Assembly: GCA_019915135.1 (NCBI GenBank)
Contig: JAHLMK010000001.1
Span: 3,472,001 to 3,536,000 of the forward strand
Origin: Strobilurus pachycystidiatus
Taxonomy: Eukaryota; Basidiomycota; Agaricomycetes; Agaricales; Physalacriaceae
Direction: 5' to 3'
Length of the DNA stretch: 64,000 nucleotides
Positions within the stretch are counted from its first letter, which is position 1. The number at the start of each line of letters is the position of its first letter. The notes beneath the pieces are model-generated. The model did no database searches. It had not been told where the DNA came from and was given only the letters and a program-made list of their open reading frames with translations. The position numbers and the translations under genes were made by a program. Shown here one piece after another: positions 23,294 to 34,571 of this stretch.

Positions 23294-24148
23294 TCACCCC
23301 CCCCTCAAGTTCGCGCGACGTACATCGTTAAACTGCCATTCAAACAAGGGATCCGTCTCATTCGTCAGTATTTGACCAATCATCGATGTCTGATACCCAG
23401 GGAGGGCACGCGTCTGCTGGAAAACGTCGTATGAGCTCAGAGTGATCACGCCCCAGCCGGCGTTGTAGTTGTGCTGTATGGTCGTGCCGTAGATGTATTC
23501 TGGGCGAGATTCAGTCATCAGTGTGAAGGCTTCGTGATGGAGCAGGACTAGAACCTCTGAAGCCAGCCCACCGAATCGCTGAGGCGCACTAGACACGGTC
23601 GGTACACATGAAATTTGATTTCTTAGGTGATGAAAAGTAGACAATTACCATAGGACACGACTCAGCGTTGGTATACAACGAAAGCTCTCCCCACGCCGCG
23701 TAGATCTCTTTCGGCGTCATACCTCTCTCAGTAAAGACAGCGGTGCAATTATTGATAGCCGAGATCTCCCCATGAATCCTACAGAGTTGGAAAAGCAACG
23801 AGCTCAAATCGCGGGATAACCAAAACTCACGTCGGATCTCCCGTTCTTATATTCGTGCCCATACACACAACTTCGTCAGCGTCGGCCGTGTGGTTGACAA
23901 TTATACTTGCAAACGCCGCAAAAGGACACGGCCCACTTTGAGCATGCAGCGCTTTATTCGTCTACGTGGTCAGATTCATGTTCTAGATCAGAGTCGCTTC
24001 GACTCGGACTCGGACGCACCTCCCGCATGAACTTCACCCGCGTCTTGTATGATATCCCATTCACCGTCAGTCCGCTCATATTCTGGTCATCGTTAGCAAC
24101 GATATGTCCGCTGACGAGCGGCAGTAGACAAAGAGCAAACAGCAACAT
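23294..24148 (-). CDS. Secreted-type CMP/dCMP (cytidine) deaminase-fold protein
   Basis: The start is the ATG at 24148, giving MLLFALCLLPLVSG, a good signal peptide. After splicing about four introns the protein reads through a zinc-dependent deaminase domain. There is a CPFAAFASIIV strand, a catalytic HGE (zinc His plus proton-shuttling Glu, near 23770), and ESCPMCASA with the two zinc cysteines (near 23640 and 23590, joined across an intron). The chain continues into IRWAGF and a C-terminal region with YNAGWGVITLSS, ending at 23294-23296. The active-site residues appear intact. The fold covers deaminases acting on cytidine, dCMP, guanine or tRNA adenosine; the substrate cannot be read from sequence. 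A secreted member is less common than the cytosolic enzymes. Its 3' end lies about 530 bp from the DUF6534-like region. Confidence 0.82.
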
Positions 24149-24541
24149 GACGGCCGACAATAGTCAAGCGTGACCGCGTTTACTGTTCAGAGTAAAATAA
24201 TAATATTTGATAATATCCCAAAGCTTAAGAACCCTGCCAACGTATGTATGTCCTGCTCACTCGTCGGGCTGGCGGCTGGATGATGATCACTCGCTGGCAG
24301 GGTGGTCTCGTGGCGAGTGAGCGAGCGATCCCTGCGCGTCCGACTGGAGAGTCTAAACCAAATTTACAGTACAACAGCTCTGAACCCGAACATGAATTGC
24401 CACTTGTTGGTTTGATACTAGATTACGCAATCACAGCCTACATACATTCAAGGAACCAAGCAATAATTCACGTCGTAAGTATAGTCCAGCACTAATAGTC
24501 GTAAAGATCGTGATGCTCGTTTATATCAACTTCCCTGAAAC
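24149..24541. other. Intergenic region, deaminase upstream flank
   Basis: This gap runs from the deaminase ATG to the 3' end of the chitinase-like gene on the same strand. It is AT-rich near 24200-24230, with no clear TATA box and no supported ORF. Confidence 0.45.
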
Positions 24542-26867
24542 TTAGAGCCCCAAGTTGGATCTAATAACGTTCTGTAGTCTAACACCATCGTCCTGTTTGA
24601 GGAAGTAAAGAACTGCTCAGTTCCCACCCTTAAAGAGAGATTGAGAGATGACATACCTGATCAAGAGACCAAGTAAAACACCCTGCCATGCCACTATTCC
24701 GCGCGAATTGAGCTTTACTGGCAAGCGAGTAGGTATCTATAAATGATGATGAATGTTAGCGCAGACAAGGAAAGGAAAATTAGATGAGACGTGCCATCGT
24801 AGGTGACAACGGTTTTCTGCGACACATTGTACAAGAACTGATAAGTAGTCAGTGCATCCATAACGCAAGCAGGCCGCAGGGTCAAAGACATACCGGAGTA
24901 TCACTACAATTATCCCAAGCTGCATTACCAAAATCAGTTCAGACCCATCGACTCCAACCCAACCAGACTTACCCATCGTGAAGCCACCACCCTGGCCATA
25001 CGACCCATCCGCATTCCTCACCAACGCACCCGACGAGACGATGCTGCTAAACGGTATCTGCTCTCCATACCACGACGTCAGATCCGCAGTGGCATTCGCC
25101 TTCAGCGTCTGCTGATTCTCCGCCACCTCAGGCCCGGCGGGTTTGGTCTCGCGCCGGGTCCTTGGATGCGCACCATTAACAAAATTGCGCTTCCCTTCGC
25201 CCTCCTCATGAATCAACACACCCGTAGACGGCCTCGCGAAGCTCCCACTGAGCCCCGTACGCGTACTCTTCGAAACGTAGCCGTACAACGGCAACCCGAG
25301 GAGGAGCTTAGACGCCGGAAACCCTGCTGCGGTCCATTGCGCGAAGGCGGCTTGAGCGCTGGCTTGAGGCTGTGTGGACGTTCCGCAGAGGTCTCCGAGG
25401 GGGGCGTTGGGTCCTGGGGTGGAAGAGGCGCCCCAGACATCATAGTTCCTGGAAGATTAGAGTGAGTCCGAGACCTTGAAGAGGAAGAAGGAGTTTTGAG
25501 AAAGAACATACATGATATTCACGTAAGTCATAACCGCCGCATAAGCCGACACATTGGTGAGAGGCTGCCCATTCGAGCCTAACCAAGGGAGGTGCGCTAC
25601 TGCAGCTGAGATGACCTTCGACGTACCTAATAGACACAACCTAGTTTCAGATACAATCGTCGTCGTCTGAGGATGAGCACCTACCAAGCGCCGTTCTTAA
25701 CCCCTTCAAGAACGACAGCAGATTCGCAGCATCAGCCGACGCATGCGGGTTGCCCGCTCCAGTCGAGTTCGGGTATTCCCAATCGATATCGATTCCATCC
25801 AAGCCATACTTGGTGACCGCCGTCGACAATGCGTTGATGAACGTGGTTCGATTGGCTGCAGTGGATACGGCATTCGAGAACCAGTAACTCCCGCCCCAGC
25901 CACCAACGGACAAGACGATCTTGGTGCCTTTGCCGCTGGCACTGGCAGCGGCGACGAGGCGTTTGAGAATGGCGGAGCTGCCGGAGTCCCAAGACAGAGT
26001 AGAGGAGGAATTGGGTGTGACGAATGCTACAGATGAAATATCATTGAGAGGATGGAAATGAAGGGATCACGAGAGAGGCGAACATACCGTAGAAGAGTAT
26101 GCTGAACTTTGCATAGTTGAGATTCTCTGGGGGGAACGAGTCGGCGCTCCAGTCTGTCGAATGTCGGTACAAGAAATCCCAGAAAACCAAAGTACGGACC
26201 GGGATAGTACGCTGCCGCTATCATGGTAGCTTTGGCATCGAATCCACCCTTGACCATCGCCAGCGCAGCCTTCCTGCCAAGCGTCGAAGGAAGGGCGTCT
26301 TCTGGGTTGAACATCGAGTCTAATGTCTTGGGGGTAGTGGGCAGTATGAAGTCCAGTAAAGCCCGATTCTGGGTATAGTCCGGATCTTGCACAAGATTCG
26401 TTAAATACTCTGTGAGCCCAGTTTTACGCTCCACGATAATCGCGTCATCGAGCCAGGCAGAGGGAAGGAAGGTCGTCGCTAGGATACGCTTGGGCGGAAG
26501 GGCGTACTTCGTCACCTTCAGGGTGTCATTGAGTAATACGAACTACCACAAGTCAGCGACGATCTTGACACTAGAAGCAAAAACTGAATACCTCTGAGTA
26601 CCGCCGTTCCACGGCCGTGTGCACGCCGCTGCGTGTCACCTCGACGATGTAAAGAATGTGGGGCCTCGGCGAGGAGGCAGTCGTATGCTGGTTTATCGTC
26701 ACAAGCGGGGGCATCTTGGGTCTGGGAGCAGATGGATCCCTTCCGTCATAATATAAGTACTCCATCAAGTTTCTCCGAACGCGCTGATAGTCCAAGACCG
26801 TCTTGTTGGCTCGTTTGTGCTGCGGTAGTTGCATATGATTATCTGAAGCAGATCCTCTGTCTGCCAT
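24542..26867 (-). CDS. PX domain fused to GH18 chitinase
   Basis: The start is the ATG at 26867. Residues about 30-180 look like a PX phosphoinositide-binding domain: VEVTRSGVHTAVERRYSEF is followed by a Pro-rich LPPKR turn and FLPSAWLDDAIIVERKTGLTEYL, the usual PX order. The first intron (about 26533-26580) falls after RRYSE. The same exon runs on, without a stop, into MIAAAYYP. Splicing at about 26197 gives AAAYYPDWSADSFPPENLNYAKFSILFY, the first strand of a GH18 barrel. The barrel has the SVGGWGGS block and the catalytic DGIDIDWEYP (25770-25799, acid Glu present). Its C-terminus is FARNSGMAGCFTWSLDQDD and a stop at 24542-24544. One intron near 24730-24790 seems to use a GC donor. There is no signal peptide or chitin-binding module. 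PX binds phosphoinositides and GH18 cleaves chitin; the joint role is inferred. Confidence 0.8.
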
Positions 26868-27915
26868 AGTGAGACAGATATCGCTTCATGACGATGTAAT
26901 GAGGGAGACAGGGCAGAAGAAGCACAGGCCTTCATGTGGATCAGAGGGAGAGACGCATCATGAGGCAATTCATGTGATGGCCGTTGCTATTAGAGGTGCG
27001 CACGATGTTTAAATTAGACCAGTGAGATGCTTCTGAAGGCCTATCTGGGTCTCATAACCGGCTCTAGCCAGCGCCTGATAATACCGGACTTTCGTTGAAG
27101 ATTGCAGCTCTGCTTTCATTCGTCAATCAATACGTATCATGGCGAGACTCCTTACGGTTCTATTGTCCTCTAACACTGTCTGCAAGTAGAGACCAAGAGA
27201 ACGCCTCATAAGAAAGATCGCCATCCTACGTTGGAAAGCGAGTGATCCCAGCTCCAAATCCTCTCGCAGTTCAGGGCGCAGAAGTCGTTGACTTACAGCA
27301 ACAGAGTTGCACAAAAAAATTGATCCATAGTTCGTCCAGACTTCAGAGCCTAAGACTCAGAGCAGACGATGGTGGTTAGAGAGCAAGCCGGTGCGGACTT
27401 TGCCGAGGCGGTCAGGCTATCTTGGGATCGATGTCGCGTGGCGGAATCTCTTTCATCTTTCGCCCATAAGTAACAGTCCCACAACTTTTCCTACCAATAT
27501 GCCACGTGAGCCTGCAAGGTCTAGTCACTTATCTCTGCACGAGCTGCCGCTTTTTGAGAAAGTGAATGGCTGCCTGGTCGTCCCACGTCCAAACTTCCAA
27601 CGACGCGACGAGACTTGCCGATGGGAACAATCTCGAATTTGCATTTGAGGAGTCCTCTCACGGCCACGCCTTCTCCGTTCCATGCACTCCCTGCCCCCAT
27701 AACGTCTTCAGCGTTCTGGTATGTGTACAAATATGCGGTAAACGCGATGCTCAATTTTTGTCAAAGTCCGTTCAGATCGCCGAGGATGTCGCCAAACTTC
27801 CATCGCGTGCGATAAAGTACGATCTCTTCCGTCATGCGGCCATGCGGCCCTGGGGAATGCCTTTCTTTTGTGGAACATAACGTTTGCAGCTCGTTCAGAT
27901 AAAAGGCATCTCACC
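26868..27915. other. Intergenic region of about 1 kb
   Basis: This divergent gap lies between the PX-GH18 gene (minus) and the amidase gene (plus). Several 60-100 residue ORFs occur on both strands (for example 27566-27880 plus and 27123-27314 minus). None has a recognisable domain or a partner exon, and I treat them as chance. Confidence 0.45.
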
Positions 27916-29903
27916 ATGGGAACCTCTCACAGAGTTTTCTTGATGAGACTGGCGTTCATATCCTCTTTGCTCGCCCTCGCTCTTGCTCTACCGCAGGCGT
28001 CTTTGGCCGCTTCCCAAGGATTTCCCGATTTATACGAGGCTTCGGTCCTCGAGCTTCAGGAAGGACTCGACGATGGCTTGTTTACGAGCGTGGACTTGAT
28101 TAAGGTCGTGTCTCTCTTTGAAAGCTCCCCAGATTGAGACTGACAGGATGTGTAGGCCTACTTCGCCCGTATCGAGGAGGTAAATCTCCAAGGACCAGTG
28201 CTTCGCGCGATCATCGAGACGAACCCATCCGCCTTGAAACAAGCTGCTGCTCTTGACAAAGAACGCAAGCTGAAAGGGAAACGAAGTCTCCTCCACGGAA
28301 TACCTGTACTCCTCAAGGTCGGTCCGGTTTTCTGACGTTTGACATGATTCTAAAGGTCTCGATAGGACAATATTGCCACCATCGCCACTGAAGGCCTGAA
28401 TACAACCGCAGGTTCCTTTGCCCTTCTCGGTTCCATTGTTCCCTCAGACGCCGGCGTTGTTAAGCGCCTTCGAGCCGCTGGCGCCATCATTCTAGGCAAA
28501 GCCAACCTCAGTGAATTTGCGCACTTCAGAGGGAACGTAGCTTCAGGATGGTCTGGACGCGGTGGACAGAATACCGGTGCTTACTTTCCCGCTATGGATC
28601 CTTGTGGTAGTTCCTCGGGCTCTGGTGTGGCTGCTTCGATTGGCTTGGCGGCGGTGACGCTGGGTTCAGAGACAGATGGGAGTATTACATGCCCATCGAG
28701 TAACAACAACCTCGCCGGGATTAAACCGACTGTTGGGTTAACATCAAGAGCAGGAGGTAGGTCTTCTTTGACGGCTATAGATTCGACACAGCTAAAGTAC
28801 CGGCCTAGTCATACCCATATCGGCTAACCAGGACACAGTCGGACCGATGACACGCTCTGTGACCGATGCAGCGATTGTCTTATCGGTCATTGCTGGTCCC
28901 GACCCGAACGACAACTTCACTCTGGCGCAGCCTTTGCCTGTGCCAGATTACACGAAAGCCTTGAAGACGAATGCTCTGCGCGGAAAAAGGATTGGAGTCC
29001 CGCGAACTGTATTCATGGACGGCCTGGACTCATCCGTTCTGAACGCATTCGAGGTGGCGCTGAATACCCTGAAGGGGTTGGGCGCGACGATTGTAGACCC
29101 GGCGAATCTACCCTCCGCGGAAGAAATCAATTCCAGTAGCAATAACAACGAGACAATCGTTCTCGATATCGATTTCAAGGTATGGGATCGCGCAAGAAAT
29201 GATCTGCGCGTTCTAACTTCTAACCAACGATGTTCAGGTGGAACTCAACAAATACTTTGCAGGCCTCATCGAGAATCCCACGGGTGTACGAAGTCTTGCC
29301 GACCTTATCGCCTTCAACAACGCGCATCGTAACCTTGAATTACCCGTCAATTTTTCATCACAGTCAACGTGAATCCGTCCTCTACGTATCTGTGTGGTTT
29401 GACCATTCTGACCTTGACTGCTATCTAGTCTCATTGAATCGGAGGCGACGAATGGCTTCAATAGCACTTATTTCGAAGCGCTTGCCTTTGATCATGACCT
29501 TGGTAGAACACGCGGCATTGATGCTGCCTTGGAGACCTTCCAGCTTGACGCACTTGTACTCCCAGCGTCTGAGTTCACGACAACGTCGCCAGCTGCAATT
29601 GCTGGATATCCTCTGGTCACCGGTAATACGAACAATCGCCACTGCCTCGTGATACTTACTCTCAATCCAGTTCCACTCGGCTTCTTCCCAGACAATGTAA
29701 CAATTCAGCGCGCAGGACCGCTGACTGTGTACCCAGCGCCTGGGGTGCCGTTCGGTCTGACTTTCTCCGCATCAGCCTTTTCGGAGTTCGAGCTTGTTGG
29801 GCTGGCATTCGCATACGAGCAAGCGACAAAGACGCGGTTACAAAGGAAGGCGTTCCCCGCTGCGATTCCGAAGACGCAACTTGGTGATGTCGTTGGACAT
29901 TAA
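27916..29903 (+). CDS. Secreted amidase (amidase-signature family)
   Basis: Hydrolase of the amidase-signature superfamily, which cleaves C-N bonds with a Ser-cisSer-Lys triad. The ATG at 27916 has a strong context (caccATGg) and leads into a signal peptide; a second ATG at 27943 (MRLAFISSLLALALALP) would also serve. The mature part shows the triad Lys in LLKDNIAT (about 28365). The Gly/Ser-rich signature GSSSGSGVA follows at about 28610 and ETDGSITCPSSNNNLAGIKP at about 28670, which hold the two serines. A C-terminal block has ASEFTTTSPAAIAGYP and VPFGLTFSASAFSE. About seven introns, several of about 50 nt; the stop is at 29901-29903. The family includes acetamidase-like and glutamyl-amidotransferase-like enzymes; the substrate is unknown. 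Asn-glycosylation sites are present (NNNET, NFSS). Confidence 0.9.
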
Positions 29904-30369
29904 ATCCATCAGGTTAGTTAGGTCATTATGATAACAATTGAATCGATTAACAATGCCACGGCGAGTCCTTATTATCCTCTTTGGCGTGTGGAGTTTGTTT
30001 GTGGCGATATGTATACTCCCATGAGCTGGGCGGCGCTCGCTCATGTTTCGAACTGTGCGATCTCTGTCTCTCAAGATTTTGGGTGATGGTAAAATGATTG
30101 TCGATCGACAATGGCAACGTTGATCACCCAGGCTGGTCGCTGGGGGGGAAAGAGGATAAACGACGGGTCTGTAATGGCTGGGCGGTGGTAATGGATAACC
30201 CACAATCGGTTTATGTCACACGTGGCCCATTCGCGCGCTCACGTTGGTCGCCCTGTGATGCAAATTCCACTTTGATAATCAAATTGCTTGTATCCCATGT
30301 TTTCGGATTTTCAAATATATAAAAGGGGCGACTTACTTTCCCCAGATCTTCCTTCCGACCAGCATCTAC
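29904..30369. other. Intergenic region
   Basis: This holds the 3' flank of the amidase gene and the promoter of the DUF6533 gene. No supported ORF. Confidence 0.45.
30316..30325 (+). promoter_or_regulatory. TATA box
   Basis: tatataaaag lies 45 bp upstream of the ATG at 30370. Confidence 0.6.
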
Positions 30370-32036
30370 ATGTCCTCGACGGACAAAGACAATGGCGAAT
30401 TTGCGACGCTTTACTTGGCCAGTCTGATTCCACTTCATGCAGTTCGTACGTGCATAGGCCACATGCCGTCCGTCTCACTCACCCGTATCGTCCAGTCGTA
30501 GGCTTGACATGGGTCGTTCATGATTACTGTAAGTGCATATGGTTATTTGCACTAGACTCGTCGCCCAACGTAACTTTGCAGTTGTCACCCTCGAAGATGA
30601 GGTTCGTTTCCCGCAAGTCATTCTGTTGAGCGCATTTCCTGACTCGGACATTGTCTCGCTCTGCAGGTCCGGTACATCTGGGTCAGCCCATCCGCTCCTT
30701 TTGCCGCCGCCCATTCATTCAAGTCTGTCTCCAGCCCCAGAAGTGGTCGTTCTCCAAAGCCATGTTCCTCTGGGTGAGCACGTTATGCTGACCCTTGCGT
30801 GCTCGACGATTTCTGATGTCGGCCTCAAAAGATCCGTTACTACAGCATCGCGCTTCTGATGTTCGACGTGACCCAAATTCATTCGTTTTCCATCCCTGGG
30901 ATTACGAATGATAATCTGTATGCAGCCCATAGTCATGCCGATCTTCGCAATAACACCTGCCAGATGCGTCGCCATGGACTCCATAATCCGCGTCGTTGGC
31001 GCCCTCAGCCTTTGGTCGGTGGAGATCGTGTTGCAGTTGCGAATATACGCTCTTTATAAGTGCTCCAAGCGCGTATGTCCAATATCCATCTCTTCTGAGC
31101 ACCTTAGACAACCCTTCTTCCCGCTCAGGTTGCACTCTTTAACGCTGTTCTATTCGCCGGGTCGATAGCCGGGTTCTTCTATATTCTAGTCTACAACGCT
31201 GAGCGCCGTCGAGCTGTCATTGCAGATGCAATCCGGCTGCCTCTCCCTGGATGCCCCTCCGTACATTCTGGGATTGAATGGGTTCAATGGGTACCGGGTA
31301 TGTCGCCACAGGCTGCATGGGAAGGTTGCCTCATTGATAGTCATATCAGCTACCGCGTATGAAGGCGTCCTCTTTGCGTTCGCCCTGTACAAGACTACCA
31401 TGTCTACTGCCGGCCGACTGAGGAAGGGAGAAAGGATCTCGCTGTACTCTTTGATTCTGCGGGATAATATCTTCTACTTTCTGGCGTGAGTCTTGTTCTG
31501 AAAATTTCGATCGTATACTGAGTCCTTTCAAGAATCACGGTGCTTTTGATCTTCAACAATCTTATGGTCGTCGTGAGTCGTTGAGTTCAGAGTCGATCTT
31601 CGATCGCTTATAGGTTCATGAGGGCGTTACTCGCATTCCTTGGTTCAGTTACGGGTACGTCCAAGGTGTCTATTCCAATAATCTGAGAGCTTAGCCGTGC
31701 GAAAGCCCCTTCCATGCAGCTATCGGCGTTCTCACGACCCGCATGCTCCTGAACCTGCGCAAGGCTGCGGCGGCTTTGGAGATACCATCCTCTGGCGCCC
31801 TACCGACTGATCATTTTCCCATGCCGAATCGCGCCACAACGTTGACATGGCATGCGGCGGCTGGTGTGGGTACACAGTCTATGAGCTATGACACCCTGTC
31901 AACGGGCTACAGCGTGCCGTCTAGAGACTCTCAGTCTTGGGTGGATATCAACTCGATTGAGAAGGCAGGGCATTTACCGCCGTTGCGATTCTCCCCATTT
32001 CCTACCCTGGAGGTCTTTGACGCGAAGAAATGCTGA
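30370..32036 (+). CDS. DUF6533 seven-helix membrane protein
   Basis: The start MSSTDKDNGEFATLYLASL is followed by a short exon series. Spliced, they give VVHDYFVTLEDEVRYIW, the signature of the DUF6533 family (a DYxxTLxDEV motif ending helix 2), and then WSFSKAMFLWIRYYSIALL. Further helices include CVAMDSIIRVVGALSLWSVEI, VALFNAVLFAGSIAGFFYILV and NIFYFLAITVLLIFNNLMVVV. The C-terminal tail is polar. The stop is at 32034-32036. Members are widespread and multi-copy in agaricomycetes and are usually described as receptor-like integral membrane proteins of unknown ligand. At least eight introns, so joins in the first 500 bp are less certain. Confidence 0.75.
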
Positions 32037-32181
32037 GAGGCATGATTTCATTGTAGTATACCCGCGTATCGTGATTCTGTACTGTTAGTAGGGAATCTGT
32101 GTCACTGTTGTCGTATGAACAGAGTCTAGTTTAAGGAAGCTATCAACCCAAACCTGCTGGAAACGCGCATCGGTATCTGAA

Positions 32182-33659
32182 CTACAAGTATAACGTCCGA
32201 ATTTTATCCAAAAGCAACGCCCACTCCATGACCGTTATGCCCTTCTTCATCGCCTCCTCCCTGACCTCCCTATCCCTGACCTCCTCCGTCATCTTGGACA
32301 CTGCCCGCAGATGTTCCTGTGAATTGATTCCTAGGTCTACAAGCGCATCAGAGATATGGATTAGAGACGGGTTGCAGGACGACAAGATCTCCTGGAACGC
32401 CGTCGTCGCGCGGGAGCGGATGCTGCTTATAGTGGAACCGGAGCGGGTGGGGATGAATGGGACAGCCTCGGGTTTGATGGGCGTCGAGGTCCGAATCGGG
32501 GTGTGTGAGCGGGAGATACGCCTGGTATTAATGTGAGGGAGGGTGGTATTCCCTTGTGGGGACGATGTCCGGGGACGAGGAAATTGATCTAATGGTTTAC
32601 GGGGAAGAGGCTTGTGGGGAACCAACAATGAAGGCGTTGGCGTAGGCAGAAACCTGGAGGCAGGTGAGGCCGAACGTGGATCTCGAGGGACCAAATTTCG
32701 AGGGAGTGAACGGTGTTGAATGCCTCGGGAAGCGTCGCCCCTGGATGTCTATCAAACAGTCTGTTCAGTGCATAGGGAACAAGGATCGCAGGTGGGGAAC
32801 TGACCTGTTGCGAGGACAATCCAAGGCTTCTCTGCGTCCCTTGAGCTGACGAAGTGGCCCTGCTGGTCTGGACATTTCCAAAGTCCTGCACCTGCATCTC
32901 ATAATCGCGTGGGGTCAGATAATATACGCTCATGTCCTCCTCATTATCGTGCGCCTCATCCGCAACGCGTCTCCTCCATGTAGAAATGGTCGTCGTCTTC
33001 TCGGGCGTCTCCTCCAGAATCCTGTCTTTGACCACATCAAACTCTGCGCCACGCTTTGGCCTCAGCGACTTGGGTTTATAACTTCGTCGCGTCGGTTGGT
33101 GATGGCGCGGGCTGTTTTTGCTGACACTGACCGCGAAGCCTTTCGAAGAGGGAAAGACCTGCTGCATCTCCTTTGTGTACTCCCCAAACTCCCCGTACGT
33201 GCCCATGTCCACCCCTGAGTCATTCGACGGCGCCCCCCTTCCCCACCCAGCGGGGAGGGTGCTCCTTCTCCTCGTCGAGGGCCCGCTGCTGAAGCTGGCC
33301 GATCGCCGAGTCGAATCCATCGCGTCCTGATCCTCCACCTGCTCATCCTCTACGGGCGCAGCGGTGACGGCAGTGTATGTAACGGCGTCAAAGTCTTCCG
33401 GCAGCGGCGCAGTAGTCGGCGCCCACGAGTTTCGTGCACCCCACTCGGTCGGGGGCCGCGTTGTGCATTGGTCAAAGTCACTTGCGAGAGGTGGAGATGT
33501 CGGCGGCGCCTTGGGCCGCCTGACATACTGCGAACGGCCCATCCTGTCTTTGACGACATATAGTACACCCGACTCTGCGGGGGTTTTAGTAATGCGATTG
33601 AGCAAGAAGCTTTGTACGTGATAAAGTGACCGACCGCTCGTTCCTGCATGGCTGTACAT
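32182..33659 (-). CDS. Disordered Ser/Pro/Arg-rich protein
   Basis: No family recognised. The ATG at 33659 (MYSHAGTSGRS) opens about 275 codons with many Arg, Ser, Pro and Thr residues and predicted disorder. They include clusters such as STRRRSTLPAGWGRG and a Lys/Arg patch RRSYKPKSLRPKRG that could act as a nuclear signal. An intron near 32743-32799 joins this to a second exon of about 200 codons, also Pro/Ser-rich. The C-terminal 90 residues look helical and folded (FQEILSSCNPSLIHISDALVDL...). The stop is at 32182-32184. The frame extends upstream of 33659 without an ATG. A regulatory or scaffold protein is possible, but nothing in the sequence proves it. Confidence 0.7.
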
Positions 33660-34571
33660 CGTGTTGTTCGGGGGACGCTCGTGGTGGGTAGATGATGGTC
33701 GAACGCAAGGAAAGAGAGCGCTCCGGGGTAAATGGAGCACCGCGACACGCGTTGACACGATGGGCTTGATACACGTGTTGGCCACACACCACTGCCAATC
33801 CGATAAGTGATCTTCAATTACTCGTCATAGCTTCCACCCATTTCATTTACAGTCAGCTGATGTTGGGCCATGGGCGCGTGTACGGACTTGGTTTGTGAAC
33901 AGAAGGACGCAGTCCACGAGTCATGACGCAGATATCTACAGGTGTACGACAACGTCGATGCTTGCGTAGGACAACCCAGACTCAAGGCAAAAAGCTGATC
34001 CAGTACACCAGAAAACAGACTATGCTTCAAATGCGTCGACGACTCGATCAGTAGAAGGAAAGGATATCGATGAACCATGCCCATATCCGAACTTAGCTAT
34101 ACTTCTGTTCCAGCACTGGAATTTCCGCCACTGGAACACGTGTGGATTGAGCCGATGTCGACGGGCTATTGTCCAACCAGCCACCATTGAGTTGACGAAC
34201 GGCATCTGGACCAGCAGACTGGCAGTCATGACAAGGTCGTGGGATTGTCGCGTCCGTATTGCATCGCGCTAGGGCGGGATGGAAGTTCATGGATAGACGG
34301 AGCGCTCCAGGATAGTCTGAGACAAATGAGCGAGACACTATACGCTCTCAAGAAAGTGCCACAATGAGGGGACTGAGTAGTGCGGTGTCGTGCTACGTGA
34401 GAAGTGTGGTAAGTGGAAAGAGCGTGATTGAGTGCATTGATACAACACACAGTGGCCATGGGGTAGATCTTCGTCTTCAGCATTTGCCTATAGAAAGCTG
34501 ACACTTAATTCCACCTACAACTCCCATGGATTGCATGATGGGGATACATAACACAGATATGTGTACGAAGC
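33660..34571. other. Intergenic region with a doubtful minus-strand exon
   Basis: Mostly non-coding. On the minus strand, 34093-34330 reads as a plausible C-terminal exon preceded by a tctcag acceptor. It holds about 75 residues with three Cys, including CHDC. I found no convincing partner exons upstream, so I do not call a gene. Confidence 0.3.

Noticed and set aside
23954..24160. Deaminase start at 24160
   Set aside because: That codon is TTG; the ATG at 24148 gives a clean signal peptide.
32589..33785. Longer start of the disordered protein at 33785
   Set aside because: The codon there is GTG; the first ATG of that frame is at 33659.
34093..34330. Plausible C-terminal exon with three Cys (minus)
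   Set aside because: Has a possible acceptor but no partner exons or family; left as a note only.
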